Origin: an uncultured Clostridia bacterium
GTDB lineage: Bacteria; Bacillota_I; Bacilli_A; RF39; UBA660
Length of the DNA: 41,876 bases
Direction: 5' to 3'
Assembly (NCBI GenBank): GCA_945871105.1
Contig: CAMBUO010000001.1
Location: forward strand, 123,120 to 164,995
This document shows, in pieces, positions 25,067-34,904 of the stretch. Both the position numbers and the translations under genes were made by a program. The notes beneath the pieces are model-generated. The model was not told the DNA's origin. It saw nothing but the letters and a program-made list of their open reading frames with translations, and made no database searches. The stretch's first letter is position 1; every line of letters starts with the position of its first letter.

Positions 25067-25510
25067 TTAATCAAAATATGGAGTCATCTCAAATTTTTTA
25101 TTATCAATTTCAAATTCATATTTTGTTAATTTTGTATATTCAAAATCTAAATTGGTCTCAATTGTAATTTCTTCAAATGAATTCATTTTATTTATTTGAT
25201 ATTCGAAGATATATACAATTTTATCATTTTCATAGAAATTTAATTTTAATTTTTTTTCTGGAAGAGGATTATCATTGTTTAATATATCAAATCTAAGTTT
25301 TACAAGATTAGGAGTATTAATATCAACCTTAAAATTTATAATCTTAAAATCTAAATCACTTGCATTAATATAATTATTTGTATTATTATCGGAATCAATT
25401 TCTGAGTCTGCATTTCTTTGAAAGAATAAACTATATACTCCTAATCCAATAACAATAATTCCAAATATCAAAAGACAAATTGCTAGTATTTTTTTTCTTT
25501 TTGATTTCAT
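25067..25510 (-). CDS. Small membrane-anchored extracellular protein
   Basis: A 147-residue protein with a Lys/Arg N terminus (MKSKRKK), one transmembrane helix (about residues 8-27) and a short polar linker rich in Asp and Asn. About 100 residues of probable beta-sandwich follow (DLDFKIINFKV, LVKLRFDILNN, FEEITIETNLDFEY), similar in pattern to DUF4352/FxLYD-type domains. The family is not recognised. The frame extends eight codons upstream, but AGGAGG four bases before the ATG at 25510 decides the start. It begins eight bases after the stop of the giant pseudopilin gene and is likely co-transcribed, suggesting an accessory surface role. Confidence 0.75.
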   Translation of the reverse strand: MKSKRKKILAICLLIFGIIVIGLGVYSLFFQRNADSEIDSDNNTNNYINASDLDFKIINFKVDINTPNLVKLRFDILNNDNPLPEKKLKLNFYENDKIVYIFEYQINKMNSFEEITIETNLDFEYTKLTKYEFEIDNKKFEMTPYFD

Positions 25511-25518
25511 AATTCCTC

Positions 25519-28500
25519 CTACGTATGATAACACTTTTTATATATTGCGGTTCTTGTACAAGAACCAGTTGCTTTTGGTAATCCAGCTGCACCAGAACAG
25601 TAACTAGAACAACTTCCATAGCTATATACACTTGAACTACAAGACTTAGTTGTTAAAGGTGTGTTAGTTGCCATACTATAACATTTACAAGTACCACTAT
25701 AACTATATGATGATACTCCACAAACAGAAGATTCAGAATATTTGTATATTTTATAAGTTGCTGTTGTTGTTGCTGAAATTCCGTTTGCTGTTGTACATGT
25801 AGCCGTAACTTTCATACTACTTGAAGCTGAATTTAAAGTTAAACTAGCCGTTGCTGATTTCTTATCAGAACTAAGAGTACCTGCAGTTGATTGACTAGCA
25901 GAACTTGTAAATTTTAATGAACCAATTGTGTCTGTAGAAGAAGTACAACTAGCTGTTGCAACGGCTCCACTTTTATATCCACTCGAATAAGTATCACCAC
26001 TAATAGAAATATTTACAACTGGTGGAGTTTCATCAATATTTTTTACCGTGACATTTACAGTAGCTTCACAAGTATAAACAGTTTTATAGGTTACAGTTGT
26101 TGTTGCCTTTGAACCAACGGCAACAGAACCATCTTTTGCAGTAATATTACCATCTTTATCAGCCGTAATTAGATTACTATTACCAACTGATACTGAACTT
26201 ACACCTCCACATTGACTATCTATATCAACTTTTTGAGAAGTTAATCTTCCAGTTCCATTTGTAATATTTAAAGTAACCTCTGAAGGGGCAACTGTAACTG
26301 CGGCTGTAGTTGCGGTTGTTGTACAAGCATATTCACTTACTTTACAACTATTATCAGGTGGATAAGTTGTTGGATTAATATAAAGCCCTGATGAATAACC
26401 CGTTTGACTTCCGTATTGCACTAAATACCATACATTAGATGTTCCACTTCCATCCTTCTTAACACTTTCCATAATAACAATAGTTTTTCCCTTATCAATA
26501 CTAGCTCCTGTTGTCCCAAAGTTTGTACCTGGACCTTTTCTATTATTAACATTACCAGTAGTCTTACCAGAACCATATATTTCTTTCCAAACTGCATATA
26601 AGGTCATATTTTCTTTTATAGGAATACTATCACCCGGGCAATAACTAACAGAACTTGTAGTTAAACCAAGGCCTAAATACTTATAACTAGTATAAACTTT
26701 ATTATCATATTTTTCATATTCTTTATTATAAAAAACCGTTCCTGATGATCTTCCTGCTTTACACATATTGCCAGTTCCAGTAGATGTATCATGAACATAA
26801 TCTGGTATATTAACTACACCATATTCATCAGTATTATAGATAGCAACTTCTTGGGTTGATAAAGTTGTGGTTCCACCATTAGCATCATAATATAAGTATA
26901 CTATTTTAGCAGTACTTGCATATAATACTAAGTTAGAACTAACAGTTATTGTTGCTCCGTTATTATAATCCTTAGTACCATTTGAATTTTCTGTTTTTGA
27001 CCACCCGTAAACCTTACCATCTGATCTGGTTATCGTAGGTAATGTAAAAGTACAACTGTTTTTTATTGCTGCACCATTATAAACTTTATCTGTTTCACAA
27101 TAGAAAACTTCATTTTGGGTATAAGTGGTTCCTTGAAGTTCATATGATGTTGCACCATTTAACTGAAATTCAATGGAATAAGTCTTTCTTATATCATCTG
27201 TACTTTCAGTTACAGCATAAAAATTAGTATCACTAGTTAAAGAAATATCACTAGTCGCATCAGCAATAATAGTTGTTGAACTAGCTGAACTACCCCAACC
27301 TAAAACATCAAAATTAGTAGCTGGTGTTATGGTAGGAGATGTAATGATACATGATGTATTACTTCCTGGACTACAACAAACGTTTGTTTTATTTGAAGCT
27401 ACACCATCTATTTTACTTGCACCATTTAAATAGAAATTAGCACAATATTTAATGGTAACAATCGTTAATTTTCCTTTATTATAAGTAATAGAATAATTAC
27501 CTGTTACATCAGTTTTACCTGATTTAATTATAGCTCCACTTGGTGTAATTGTTCCATTTGTAGTATCAGAAGTTGTGGATTGAGTTAAAGTAATACTGGT
27601 TACACTATGACCACTAATAAGTCCTGAAGTAGTTATTTGACTAGTATTTTTTGTAATAATATTAGTTCCATTTAAATTTTGATCTTTGGCTGTAATCGTA
27701 ACTGCTTTTTTATTAATACTACAAATTAAAGTTTTATTAGCGGTTGTTGCATCACTCCAACGATATCCGGATTGTAAGGTAACTATTACGGTTTGAGATC
27801 CGTAATTAGTTCTTGTATTGTTAGTATAATTTACTCCTGTTCCACCACTAGCTAAGGTTTGACTACTTCCATTATAAATTCTACTTTGACATGTTCCAAC
27901 GGAAGCTACTTTATAACCCGTTACAGTATAAGTTGCTGTTTTACTATTATAGTTTGTTGTATCTGTTGGAGTAAACGTTACTGTTATAGTACTACTTCCA
28001 TTAGATACTCCTGTTATAGTTACCGTTTTAGCAGTATTGGCTGCTACACTTGAATAAATAGCAGGACTAATAGTTGCAACACTTGTTGTTCCGGATACAT
28101 TACTAAAGCTTCCCGCAATACTTGCTTTTTCAGTGAAAGTTATCGTTGAACCAGCATTAACACTTCCACTAGTTGCACTTAAAGTTATAGTTGGGGTTAC
28201 TTTATTAATAGTAAATGCTTTGGTATTTTCTGTTAAAGTATAATTATTTTTATTGGCTCTTCCACCAGTTACACTTGAAATACTAGCAGTTGATGTGTAA
28301 CTTCCGGCATTAGTTGCTGTTGTTCTTGTGATATTTAATGTTTCCCCACTTACACCACTGGTTGCACCGGCTGTTGGACCTTGAGCTCCCCCATTATAAG
28401 TGAATGTTGTGGTACTACCCCAACTTACTGCTACTGATTTTTTACTTAAAGTACAACTTAATGTTTTTGATGTTGAGTTATCGCTAAAAGCATAATTTGA

Positions 28501-29865
28501 ATTAGCATTAATTGTAACGGTATAGGTACCGGCATCAATTTTTAAATTATTACCATAAGTTACGTTTGATCCACCTTTAGCAATTACTTGTTCACCACCA
28601 TTATAAGTTACACTTTGACAACTTCCCGTTGTTGCTGTAGATTGTCTCTTAATTACACAAGTAAATTTAGCACTTGTACTTCCATCACTAAAGACATAAT
28701 TTTCATTTAAATTAGCTGTTACTTCATAACTACCAGCATAAGTCTTTTTATTATTAGTAAATGTATAACCTTCCCCTGGCGTTTTCGTTAAAGTTTGTTC
28801 GAATCCATTATAAGTTAAATCGTTACAATAACTACTATCTGGTTTAGTAATATTTTTATTAATCTGGTAAATAATAGTTCTACTACCAATATTTCCAGCA
28901 TAATCTTTTATTTCAATTATTAATTCATATTTTCCTAAATCTAAATCTTTGGTTATATTAAATTCTGTTAAGTTATTATCAATCGTAACATATTTTTTAC
29001 TACTTCCTTGTTTTTCAAAAGAATATCTAATACTTTGAACTTTACTATCCAAATCAACGATATCTTTAACTGTAGCATTTATATTTATACTATTACTAGT
29101 AATATTCTTAGTAATACTATCACTAGTAATTAGAGTTGTATCTTCATAAACATCAAAACGAGGATTCGTCGTATCAACTTTAATATTTATATGACCATGT
29201 TTAGTTTCTTTGTTACTACTTGAAATTCCATAATATTCATAGTTACCACTTTTATCAACATTAATACTACAATTTTTAATACTAGTTCCTGTCATAGTAC
29301 AATTAAAACTCGTTCCTAAAATATTATCTTTGACATAAACTGTTTCAACGTTATTTAAAGTTTTAAAAGTTAATTTAACATACTGGTTAACCCAGTTATT
29401 AACTTGATATACTTTATTAGTATCATTAATCGTTGCTGTTGCTTGTAAAGAATAACCAATATTTCCTAAACACTCTGGTTTATCTGGTTCATAATTATCA
29501 CCAGAACAAGTTAGACAAACATAATAATTAGTTTTATCATAACTATCTTTATAGGCGCCAACATAACTATCATTTAAATCACATTTAGTACCTTTTCGAT
29601 CAACTATATCTGTTGAATATTTATTTTCGACTAAGTATTTTAAGCTTACTCTTTCTTCATCACCAAACATCTCTGGGCGTTCTTTAGTATAAGTATAATA
29701 CTCCCCACCTGATACTAAAATTGATTCTTCCAATGTTTTATAATAGGATTTTTTTAAATATTTACTTATTCCTATATATGCTGTACTAGCAATACCTAAA
29801 ACTATCGTTAAAATTGCAATAGTTGACAGCAATTCTATTAATGTAAAACCTTTTTTATTTTTCAT
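25519..29865 (-). CDS. Giant pseudopilin-adhesin, multidomain surface protein
   Basis: A 1448-residue protein starting with a type IV prepilin motif: MKNKKG, then FTLIELL with Glu at +5, and a hydrophobic helix to about residue 30. Residues 30-125 are a small pilin-like domain with Cys pairs. Ig-like strands lie around 180-330. About 335-700 holds four units centred on YNG (LTYNGFEQTL, VTYNGGEQVI, FTYNGGAQGP, RIYNGSSQTL), like MBG/YDG surface repeats, with a BIG2-like segment between. InlB-type repeats (LYYDANGG, LYAVWKE) span roughly 1010-1098, a bacterial SH3-like domain (NNRKGPGTNFG to GYSSGLYI) 1104-1163, and more BIG2/Ig-like sequence 1190-1375. The tail has eight Cys. There is no LPXTG. 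It is Ser/Thr-rich and most likely an adhesin carried on, or tethered by, a pilin-like helix. Confidence 0.85.
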   Translation of the reverse strand: MKNKKGFTLIELLSTIAILTIVLGIASTAYIGISKYLKKSYYKTLEESILVSGGEYYTYTKERPEMFGDEERVSLKYLVENKYSTDIVDRKGTKCDLNDSYVGAYKDSYDKTNYYVCLTCSGDNYEPDKPECLGNIGYSLQATATINDTNKVYQVNNWVNQYVKLTFKTLNNVETVYVKDNILGTSFNCTMTGTSIKNCSINVDKSGNYEYYGISSSNKETKHGHINIKVDTTNPRFDVYEDTTLITSDSITKNITSNSININATVKDIVDLDSKVQSIRYSFEKQGSSKKYVTIDNNLTEFNITKDLDLGKYELIIEIKDYAGNIGSRTIIYQINKNITKPDSSYCNDLTYNGFEQTLTKTPGEGYTFTNNKKTYAGSYEVTANLNENYVFSDGSTSAKFTCVIKRQSTATTGSCQSVTYNGGEQVIAKGGSNVTYGNNLKIDAGTYTVTINANSNYAFSDNSTSKTLSCTLSKKSVAVSWGSTTTFTYNGGAQGPTAGATSGVSGETLNITRTTATNAGSYTSTASISSVTGGRANKNNYTLTENTKAFTINKVTPTITLSATSGSVNAGSTITFTEKASIAGSFSNVSGTTSVATISPAIYSSVAANTAKTVTITGVSNGSSTITVTFTPTDTTNYNSKTATYTVTGYKVASVGTCQSRIYNGSSQTLASGGTGVNYTNNTRTNYGSQTVIVTLQSGYRWSDATTANKTLICSINKKAVTITAKDQNLNGTNIITKNTSQITTSGLISGHSVTSITLTQSTTSDTTNGTITPSGAIIKSGKTDVTGNYSITYNKGKLTIVTIKYCANFYLNGASKIDGVASNKTNVCCSPGSNTSCIITSPTITPATNFDVLGWGSSASSTTIIADATSDISLTSDTNFYAVTESTDDIRKTYSIEFQLNGATSYELQGTTYTQNEVFYCETDKVYNGAAIKNSCTFTLPTITRSDGKVYGWSKTENSNGTKDYNNGATITVSSNLVLYASTAKIVYLYYDANGGTTTLSTQEVAIYNTDEYGVVNIPDYVHDTSTGTGNMCKAGRSSGTVFYNKEYEKYDNKVYTSYKYLGLGLTTSSVSYCPGDSIPIKENMTLYAVWKEIYGSGKTTGNVNNRKGPGTNFGTTGASIDKGKTIVIMESVKKDGSGTSNVWYLVQYGSQTGYSSGLYINPTTYPPDNSCKVSEYACTTTATTAAVTVAPSEVTLNITNGTGRLTSQKVDIDSQCGGVSSVSVGNSNLITADKDGNITAKDGSVAVGSKATTTVTYKTVYTCEATVNVTVKNIDETPPVVNISISGDTYSSGYKSGAVATASCTSSTDTIGSLKFTSSASQSTAGTLSSDKKSATASLTLNSASSSMKVTATCTTANGISATTTATYKIYKYSESSVCGVSSYSYSGTCKCYSMATNTPLTTKSCSSSVYSYGSCSSYCSGAAGLPKATGSCTRTAIYKKCYHT

Positions 29866-29881
29866 ACCTACCTCTATTCAA

Positions 29882-29910
29882 ATTATAACAATTTTATCTT
29901 AAAAAAACTA
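29882..29910 (-). promoter_or_regulatory. Giant pseudopilin promoter (extended -10)
   Basis: On the minus strand TGT-TATAAT (TATAAT at 29882-29887) sits very close to the ATG at 29865, leaving a leader of about 12 bases. The -35, TAGTTT, is weak. Confidence 0.55.
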
Positions 29911-29919
29911 CTCTTTTTA

Positions 29920-29948
29920 TAGACATTTATTGTAAAAAATTGTATAAT
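29920..29948 (+). promoter_or_regulatory. RNase J promoter
   Basis: TAGACA (29920-29925), a 17-bp spacer and TATAAT (29943-29948), followed by AAAGGAGG and the ATG at 29997. Confidence 0.8.
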
Positions 29949-29996
29949 ATCTAAGTTAGTTCTTTTTAAACTTAAAGAAAGGAGGATTTTTTGTAA

Positions 29997-31679
29997 ATGA
30001 AAAACGAAGAAACTCGTTTTATTATTTTAGGTGGTCTAGGAGAAATCGGTAAAAATATGTATGCTATCGAACATCAAGATGAAATTATTTTAATTGATGC
30101 TGGTATTTCTTTTGCTGAACTTACAATGTTAGGAATTGATTATACTATTCCTGATTATTCTTATTTAAAAGAAAATGAAAATAAAATTAAAGCTTTATTT
30201 ATTACTCATGGACATGAAGATCATATAGGGGCTATTCCAATATTAATACAATCAGTTGATATTAAAAATATTTATGCGCCTAATCAAGCTTGTGAACTTA
30301 TTAAAATGAAGTTAGTTGATAGAAATATTCGTTTCGATAATTTATTCGCTTATCAAAGTGATGATGTTTTTAAATTTAAATATTTTGAAGTTGATTTTTT
30401 TAGAACTACTCATTCTGTTCCTGATTCACATGGAATTCGTATTAAAACACCAAATGGAACAATTGTAACTACCGGAGACTTTAAATTTGATTTTACTCCT
30501 ATTGGTCCCATGGCTGATTTACATAAAATGGCTCATATTGGAGAAGAAGGAGTTGATTTATTAATAAGTGATTCAACTAATGCATTAAATGAAGGAATTT
30601 CTAATAGTGAATCAAGTGTTGATGCTGCTTTAAATGATATTTTTGACACGGAAACTAATAGTCGTATTATTATTGCTACTTTTGCTTCGAATATTTATCG
30701 TTTAAAACATATTGTGGAAACTTGTTATAAACATAAAAGAAAAATTTGTATCTTTGGTCGTAGTATGGAAGCTAATATTCAAATATCAATTAAGGGAGGA
30801 TATATAAATCATAAAGAACTATTTATATCTCCTGAAGAAGCTAATCAATTAAAACCCAAAGAAGTATGTATTTTATGTACAGGTAGTCAAGGAGAACCAT
30901 TAGCTGCTTTATCAAGAATTGCTAATTTAGAACATAAACATATTAAACTAAGAACTGATGATGTTGTTATTTTCTCATCAAGTCCAATTCCTGGTAATGC
31001 TTTAAGTATCTCGAGAACAATTAATAAACTATGTTTACAAGGAGTTAAAGTTTATACCAATACAACAATATCGGATATTCATACATCAGGGCATGCTAAT
31101 AAAGAAGAATTAAAATTAATGATTCGTCTTTTAAAACCAAAATATATGTTACCATTTCATGGGGAATACCGAATGTTAAAAAATCATGCTGATTTAGCTA
31201 ATATGTGTGGAGTTTCCAAGGAAAATACCTTTATTTTAGATAATGGTGATACTTTAATATTAAATAAGCATGTAATAACCCAGGGACCTAAAATTAAAAT
31301 GGATGAAATATATATTGATAGCAATAGTGCTAGTGAAGTAGCAACTCAAGTAATTCGTGATCGCAAAATCATGGCTAGTGATGGTATTTTAGTAATTGTT
31401 GCTAATATTGATATGCGAAATAAAAAACTATTAACAAAACCTAATATTGTTACTCGTGGATTTATTCAAGTAAATGATAACATCGAATTAATTAATATGT
31501 TAGAATTAAAATCTAGTTTATTGATAACAACCAAATTAAAAGAAAATAATACTAATTATCAAGATATAAAAAGTTATCTACAAACAAATATAAGTACTTA
31601 TATTATGGAACTAACCGGTAGAAAACCTATTATCTTACCTATTATTTTAGATATAAAAAGATCTAGTTCCCAAAACTAG
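29997..31679 (+). CDS. rnj: Ribonuclease J
   Basis: A 560-residue metallo-beta-lactamase/beta-CASP ribonuclease with 5'-3' exo- and endonuclease activity, central to mRNA turnover and rRNA maturation in Bacillota. It opens with the family start FIILGGLGEIGKNMY. The zinc motif is HGHEDHIG (71-78), with further ligands in TTHSVPDSHG and TTGDFKFD. The beta-CASP domain includes IIATFASNIYRL and CTGSQGEPLAALSRI, and the SGHANKEEL and PFHGEYRML blocks follow. Length fits RnjA or RnjB (about 555), and I cannot separate the two. AAAGGAGG lies 11 bases before the ATG, a slightly long spacing. It ends in the terminator 31659-31690, shared with the convergent J-domain gene. Confidence 0.96.
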   Translation: MKNEETRFIILGGLGEIGKNMYAIEHQDEIILIDAGISFAELTMLGIDYTIPDYSYLKENENKIKALFITHGHEDHIGAIPILIQSVDIKNIYAPNQACELIKMKLVDRNIRFDNLFAYQSDDVFKFKYFEVDFFRTTHSVPDSHGIRIKTPNGTIVTTGDFKFDFTPIGPMADLHKMAHIGEEGVDLLISDSTNALNEGISNSESSVDAALNDIFDTETNSRIIIATFASNIYRLKHIVETCYKHKRKICIFGRSMEANIQISIKGGYINHKELFISPEEANQLKPKEVCILCTGSQGEPLAALSRIANLEHKHIKLRTDDVVIFSSSPIPGNALSISRTINKLCLQGVKVYTNTTISDIHTSGHANKEELKLMIRLLKPKYMLPFHGEYRMLKNHADLANMCGVSKENTFILDNGDTLILNKHVITQGPKIKMDEIYIDSNSASEVATQVIRDRKIMASDGILVIVANIDMRNKKLLTKPNIVTRGFIQVNDNIELINMLELKSSLLITTKLKENNTNYQDIKSYLQTNISTYIMELTGRKPIILPIILDIKRSSSQN

Positions 31680-31690
31680 ATCTATTTTTT
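31659..31690. terminator. Bidirectional terminator (RNase J / J-domain gene)
   Basis: AGATCTAGTT (31659-31668) and AACTAGATCT (31674-31683) form a perfect 10-bp stem with a five-base loop, followed by ATTTTTT on the + strand. Confidence 0.9.
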
Positions 31691-32833
31691 ACCCTTGGTT
31701 TCTTCCGTTTCAAAATCACTATTTTTAATAATTATTTCTTTCATGATTGATTCATATAAAAAATCACGATTTTTAAACGCTCCATGTTCTGGATCACTTC
31801 TTCTGGAATTTAAATCAACTTCAAAATGATAAGCAATCTCTTCTAATCCATAACTAACATTACCTGAATAAAAACTAAACTTTTCATCCCTATCATCTTC
31901 TTTATAAACTAACATCAACCCACTCCTAGGATGATAATATAAATATCTGCTTAAAGGTAAATCTCTTCGATAAAGACCATTACCTATCATATATACATCA
32001 TGATTACCAACATATTCACTTTCTTCAACAAAACTTCTTAAAGCTAAAAAATCTTGTTTAAACTTTAAATAATTCATACTAACTAAATTATCATTTAAAT
32101 ATCTACGATAATAGACTTTTTCATCATCAATTTTTTCTACTAAAACAGAATGACCATGATTCTTATTAATATAAACTTCATAATTAACATTTAATCCATT
32201 TAAAATTTCTCGAGCAAGTTTTATATTTTCAAAAGAAATATTACCAATCTGTCTAATTAAATTATCTATATTATCAGCTGTAGATTTTAATATTAAATCT
32301 AAAACCAAACCTAAAATTTCATTAGCTTCTGCAATTTCTGTTGCTTTATGAGAAGCAGCAAATTGATAAAACTTACTCGCAAAATATTTTGTGTAATTGT
32401 CCTTTTTATGATTAAGATTAAATTCTTCTTTCTTTTTTATATTAAGTAAAATACTATTTAATTCCACTGAATAACTCTTTTTTAATTCTTCTAATTTTTT
32501 AAATCCTTTTATCTCTTTTAAAAGTACTAAATATTTATTAACTAAAGAAGTAATCGAAGAATAATTATATTTCTTTTTATCATCTTGTAACTTCTTTGCA
32601 AACTTATCTATCTTATCATCTAATCTTTTACTAATTGCTAATCGATTTTGTAATTCATAACTTTTTAAAATAGCTTTATAACTATTAACCAATTTCATGT
32701 ATTCTTCAGTTTCATTATTAACATCAGGATGAATTTTTTTACCTAACAAGCGATAAGTGTCATGCCAATCATCTCTTGTAAAATCCCTATCTAATCCAAA
32801 AAACTTTAAAGCTTCTTCTAATTCATTATTCAT
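31682..32833 (-). CDS. J-domain protein of unknown function
   Basis: A 383-residue cytoplasmic protein. Residues 1-60 form a divergent J domain with the HPD triad intact (His35-Asp37 in KKIHPDVNN), the element that stimulates DnaK. A charged helical region, probably coiled coil (about 60-130), follows. The remaining 250 residues, with segments such as HGHSVLVEKIDDEKVYYRRY and LYRRDLPLSRYLYYHPRSG, are not recognised. There is no Gly/Phe linker or zinc finger, so it is a class C co-chaperone-like protein. A GTG at 32842 overlaps the ribosome binding site AGGGTG; the ATG at 32833, six bases after it, is chosen. The promoter is at 32854-32882. Confidence 0.82.
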   Translation of the reverse strand: MNNELEEALKFFGLDRDFTRDDWHDTYRLLGKKIHPDVNNETEEYMKLVNSYKAILKSYELQNRLAISKRLDDKIDKFAKKLQDDKKKYNYSSITSLVNKYLVLLKEIKGFKKLEELKKSYSVELNSILLNIKKKEEFNLNHKKDNYTKYFASKFYQFAASHKATEIAEANEILGLVLDLILKSTADNIDNLIRQIGNISFENIKLAREILNGLNVNYEVYINKNHGHSVLVEKIDDEKVYYRRYLNDNLVSMNYLKFKQDFLALRSFVEESEYVGNHDVYMIGNGLYRRDLPLSRYLYYHPRSGLMLVYKEDDRDEKFSFYSGNVSYGLEEIAYHFEVDLNSRRSDPEHGAFKNRDFLYESIMKEIIIKNSDFETEETKGKK

Positions 32834-32853
32834 CAATATCACCCTACTTTAAA

Positions 32854-32882
32854 AGTATAGCATTAATAAGTAGTTAAGTCAA
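32854..32882 (-). promoter_or_regulatory. J-domain gene promoter
   Basis: On the minus strand, TTGACT (32877-32882), a 17-bp spacer and the extended -10 TGC-TATACT (TATACT at 32854-32859). The -35 hexamer is one base from that of the divergent promoter at 32884. Confidence 0.8.
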
Positions 32883-32883
32883 T

Positions 32884-32912
32884 TTTACATTTCATTCTTT
32901 TTATGTTAAAAT
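32884..32912 (+). promoter_or_regulatory. LTA-synthase-family gene promoter
   Basis: TTTACA (32884-32889), a 17-bp spacer and the extended -10 TGT-TAAAAT (TAAAAT at 32907-32912). Confidence 0.75.
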
Positions 32913-32933
32913 TAAACTGGAAGCGAAGTGTTT

Positions 32934-34904
32934 ATGAAGAAAAAAATAAATAAATATTTATATAATATTTTAATATTAACTATTACTATTTTCTTAATAG
33001 AATTAATATTTAAAGGAGTTAATCATCAAAATGTTTTAACTATATCAACTATTAGAATTTTATTTAGTACCATTATTCTTAGTTTAATTATTAGTTATAT
33101 AGAATTATATTTAAATGAAAGAAAAACGAAAACTATTAATATTTTACTAGTAACTATTATAACTATCTATACTATCTTACAAGCCGGTTTTAATAACTTT
33201 ATAGGTGTTTATATATCTTTTAATATATCTAGTCAAGCAGGTGCTGTTACATCTTATATATTCGATTTTCTAAAAAGTTTTTATTGGTATTATTACTTAA
33301 TTTTTCTTCCTCTTATATTATTAATTATTTATTATGAATTAATCAAAAAAAACAAAATAAAAATAAAAATAATTAATAATTTTAATAAACTAGAATCCAC
33401 TTTAAAAACAATTAGTTTATTATTAGTATTTGGATTTTTCTATCATGTTACTTTAAGTCTTGATATATTTCAAAATAAATTACAAACTATTAGTAATAAA
33501 GATTTATTTAATAATCCAAGTAATCCTAGTTTAGCTATTAGAGAATTTGGTAGTACTATGTTTGCTATTTTAGATATAAAAAATGTTTTTAATGAGCCAA
33601 CTATTATTAATAAAGATAATAATAATTTAAAAGAAAATAATTATAATTTAGATGATAGTAAATGGTTAGAATTAATTGATAAGGAAGAAGATTTAAGTTT
33701 AAATTATTTAAATGAATATTTTATTAATAATACTTATACCGGTAAAAATAGTTATACTGGTTTATTTGAAGATAAGAATTTAATTGTTATTATGATGGAA
33801 TCTGTCAATGATATTTTTATAAATGAAGACTTGTATCCTAATTTTTATAAGTTATTAAATGAAGGTTATTATTTTAAAAATAATTATTCGCCTAGAAATT
33901 CCTGTGCAACAGGTAATAATGAATTAAGTGGTATGATTGGTTTATATTCTATTTATAATAAGTGTACTGCTAATACTTATAGTTCTAATTTGTATCCAAA
34001 TAGTATTTTTAATTTATTTAATAATAAAGGTTATAAAACAACTAGTATGCATAATTATACAGAAAGGTATTATGCAAGAAGAGAAATACATACTAATATG
34101 GGATCATATAGATATTTTGATGTTGATGATTTAGGTTTAACTTATAATACAAAAGATGAAGAATGGTCAAGCGATGAAGATTTTTTAAAACAAGTTGTTA
34201 AAATCTTAAATAGTTATTCAAAAAATGATAAATTTATGACCTGGTTAACAACGGTTACTTCTCATCAACCATATGGTAGTAGTACTTATGGTGATAAATA
34301 TTTATATTTATTTGATGGAGAAGAATATGATGATTATAATATTAAATTAAAAAGATATATGTCAAAATTAAAAGTATTAGATGATGGATTAGGAGTTTTA
34401 TTAGAAGGTTTAGAAAAACAAGATAAATTAGATAATACGGTTATTATATTATATGGAGATCATTATCCTTATGGACTAGCCAATAATATTTTAGAAACAG
34501 CCCTTCCTTATAGTATTGAAGAAAGATATGAAAATGAAAGAGTTCCATTTGTTATTTGGTCTAATGATATCGAAGCAACTACTTATACCCAGTATACTAG
34601 TTATGTTAATTTATTACCAACAGTTGCTAATTTATTTAATTTAGATTACGATTCAAGATTTTCAACTGGACAAGATTTATTTTCTAATAAATATGAAAGT
34701 ATTACAATATTTGCTGATGGATCATGGAAAAACGAATATGCCTTTTATAATGCTAGTAATGATAATATAACTTATTATACTGATAAAGTTTATTCAATTG
34801 AAGAAATAATAGCAATAAATGAAAAAGTAAATAATAAAATAAAATATAGTAACTTAGCTATCCAACATGATTACTTTAATTATTTATATAAAAATATAAA
34901 ATAA
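32934..34904 (+). CDS. LTA synthase family membrane sulfatase/phosphoglycerol transferase
   Basis: A 656-residue protein with about five N-terminal transmembrane helices (first 180 residues) and an extracellular alkaline-phosphatase-fold domain. Visible landmarks are VIMMESVNDIF with the metal-binding Glu (about 289), SPRNSCATGNNEL with the nucleophile Thr (about 326), WLTTVTSHQPYG, and ILYGDHYPYG with metal-binding Asp/His. LtaS-type enzymes transfer glycerol-phosphate from phosphatidylglycerol to build lipoteichoic acid; related proteins modify glycans. A GTG at 32928 is in frame, but the ATG at 32934 matches the spacing from GAAGCGAAG better, although that site is weak. It is a single gene ended by the hairpin 34903-34929. 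Confidence 0.88.
   Translation: MKKKINKYLYNILILTITIFLIELIFKGVNHQNVLTISTIRILFSTIILSLIISYIELYLNERKTKTINILLVTIITIYTILQAGFNNFIGVYISFNISSQAGAVTSYIFDFLKSFYWYYYLIFLPLILLIIYYELIKKNKIKIKIINNFNKLESTLKTISLLLVFGFFYHVTLSLDIFQNKLQTISNKDLFNNPSNPSLAIREFGSTMFAILDIKNVFNEPTIINKDNNNLKENNYNLDDSKWLELIDKEEDLSLNYLNEYFINNTYTGKNSYTGLFEDKNLIVIMMESVNDIFINEDLYPNFYKLLNEGYYFKNNYSPRNSCATGNNELSGMIGLYSIYNKCTANTYSSNLYPNSIFNLFNNKGYKTTSMHNYTERYYARREIHTNMGSYRYFDVDDLGLTYNTKDEEWSSDEDFLKQVVKILNSYSKNDKFMTWLTTVTSHQPYGSSTYGDKYLYLFDGEEYDDYNIKLKRYMSKLKVLDDGLGVLLEGLEKQDKLDNTVIILYGDHYPYGLANNILETALPYSIEERYENERVPFVIWSNDIEATTYTQYTSYVNLLPTVANLFNLDYDSRFSTGQDLFSNKYESITIFADGSWKNEYAFYNASNDNITYYTDKVYSIEEIIAINEKVNNKIKYSNLAIQHDYFNYLYKNIK

Noticed and set aside
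27859-28053. Open frame on the + strand inside the giant pseudopilin gene
   Set aside because: It is a Ser/Tyr/Cys-rich antisense shadow of Thr/Ser-rich coding repeats, with no ribosome binding site. The frames at 21103-21330, 23884-24096, 25431-25631 and 33937-34134 were rejected for the same reason.
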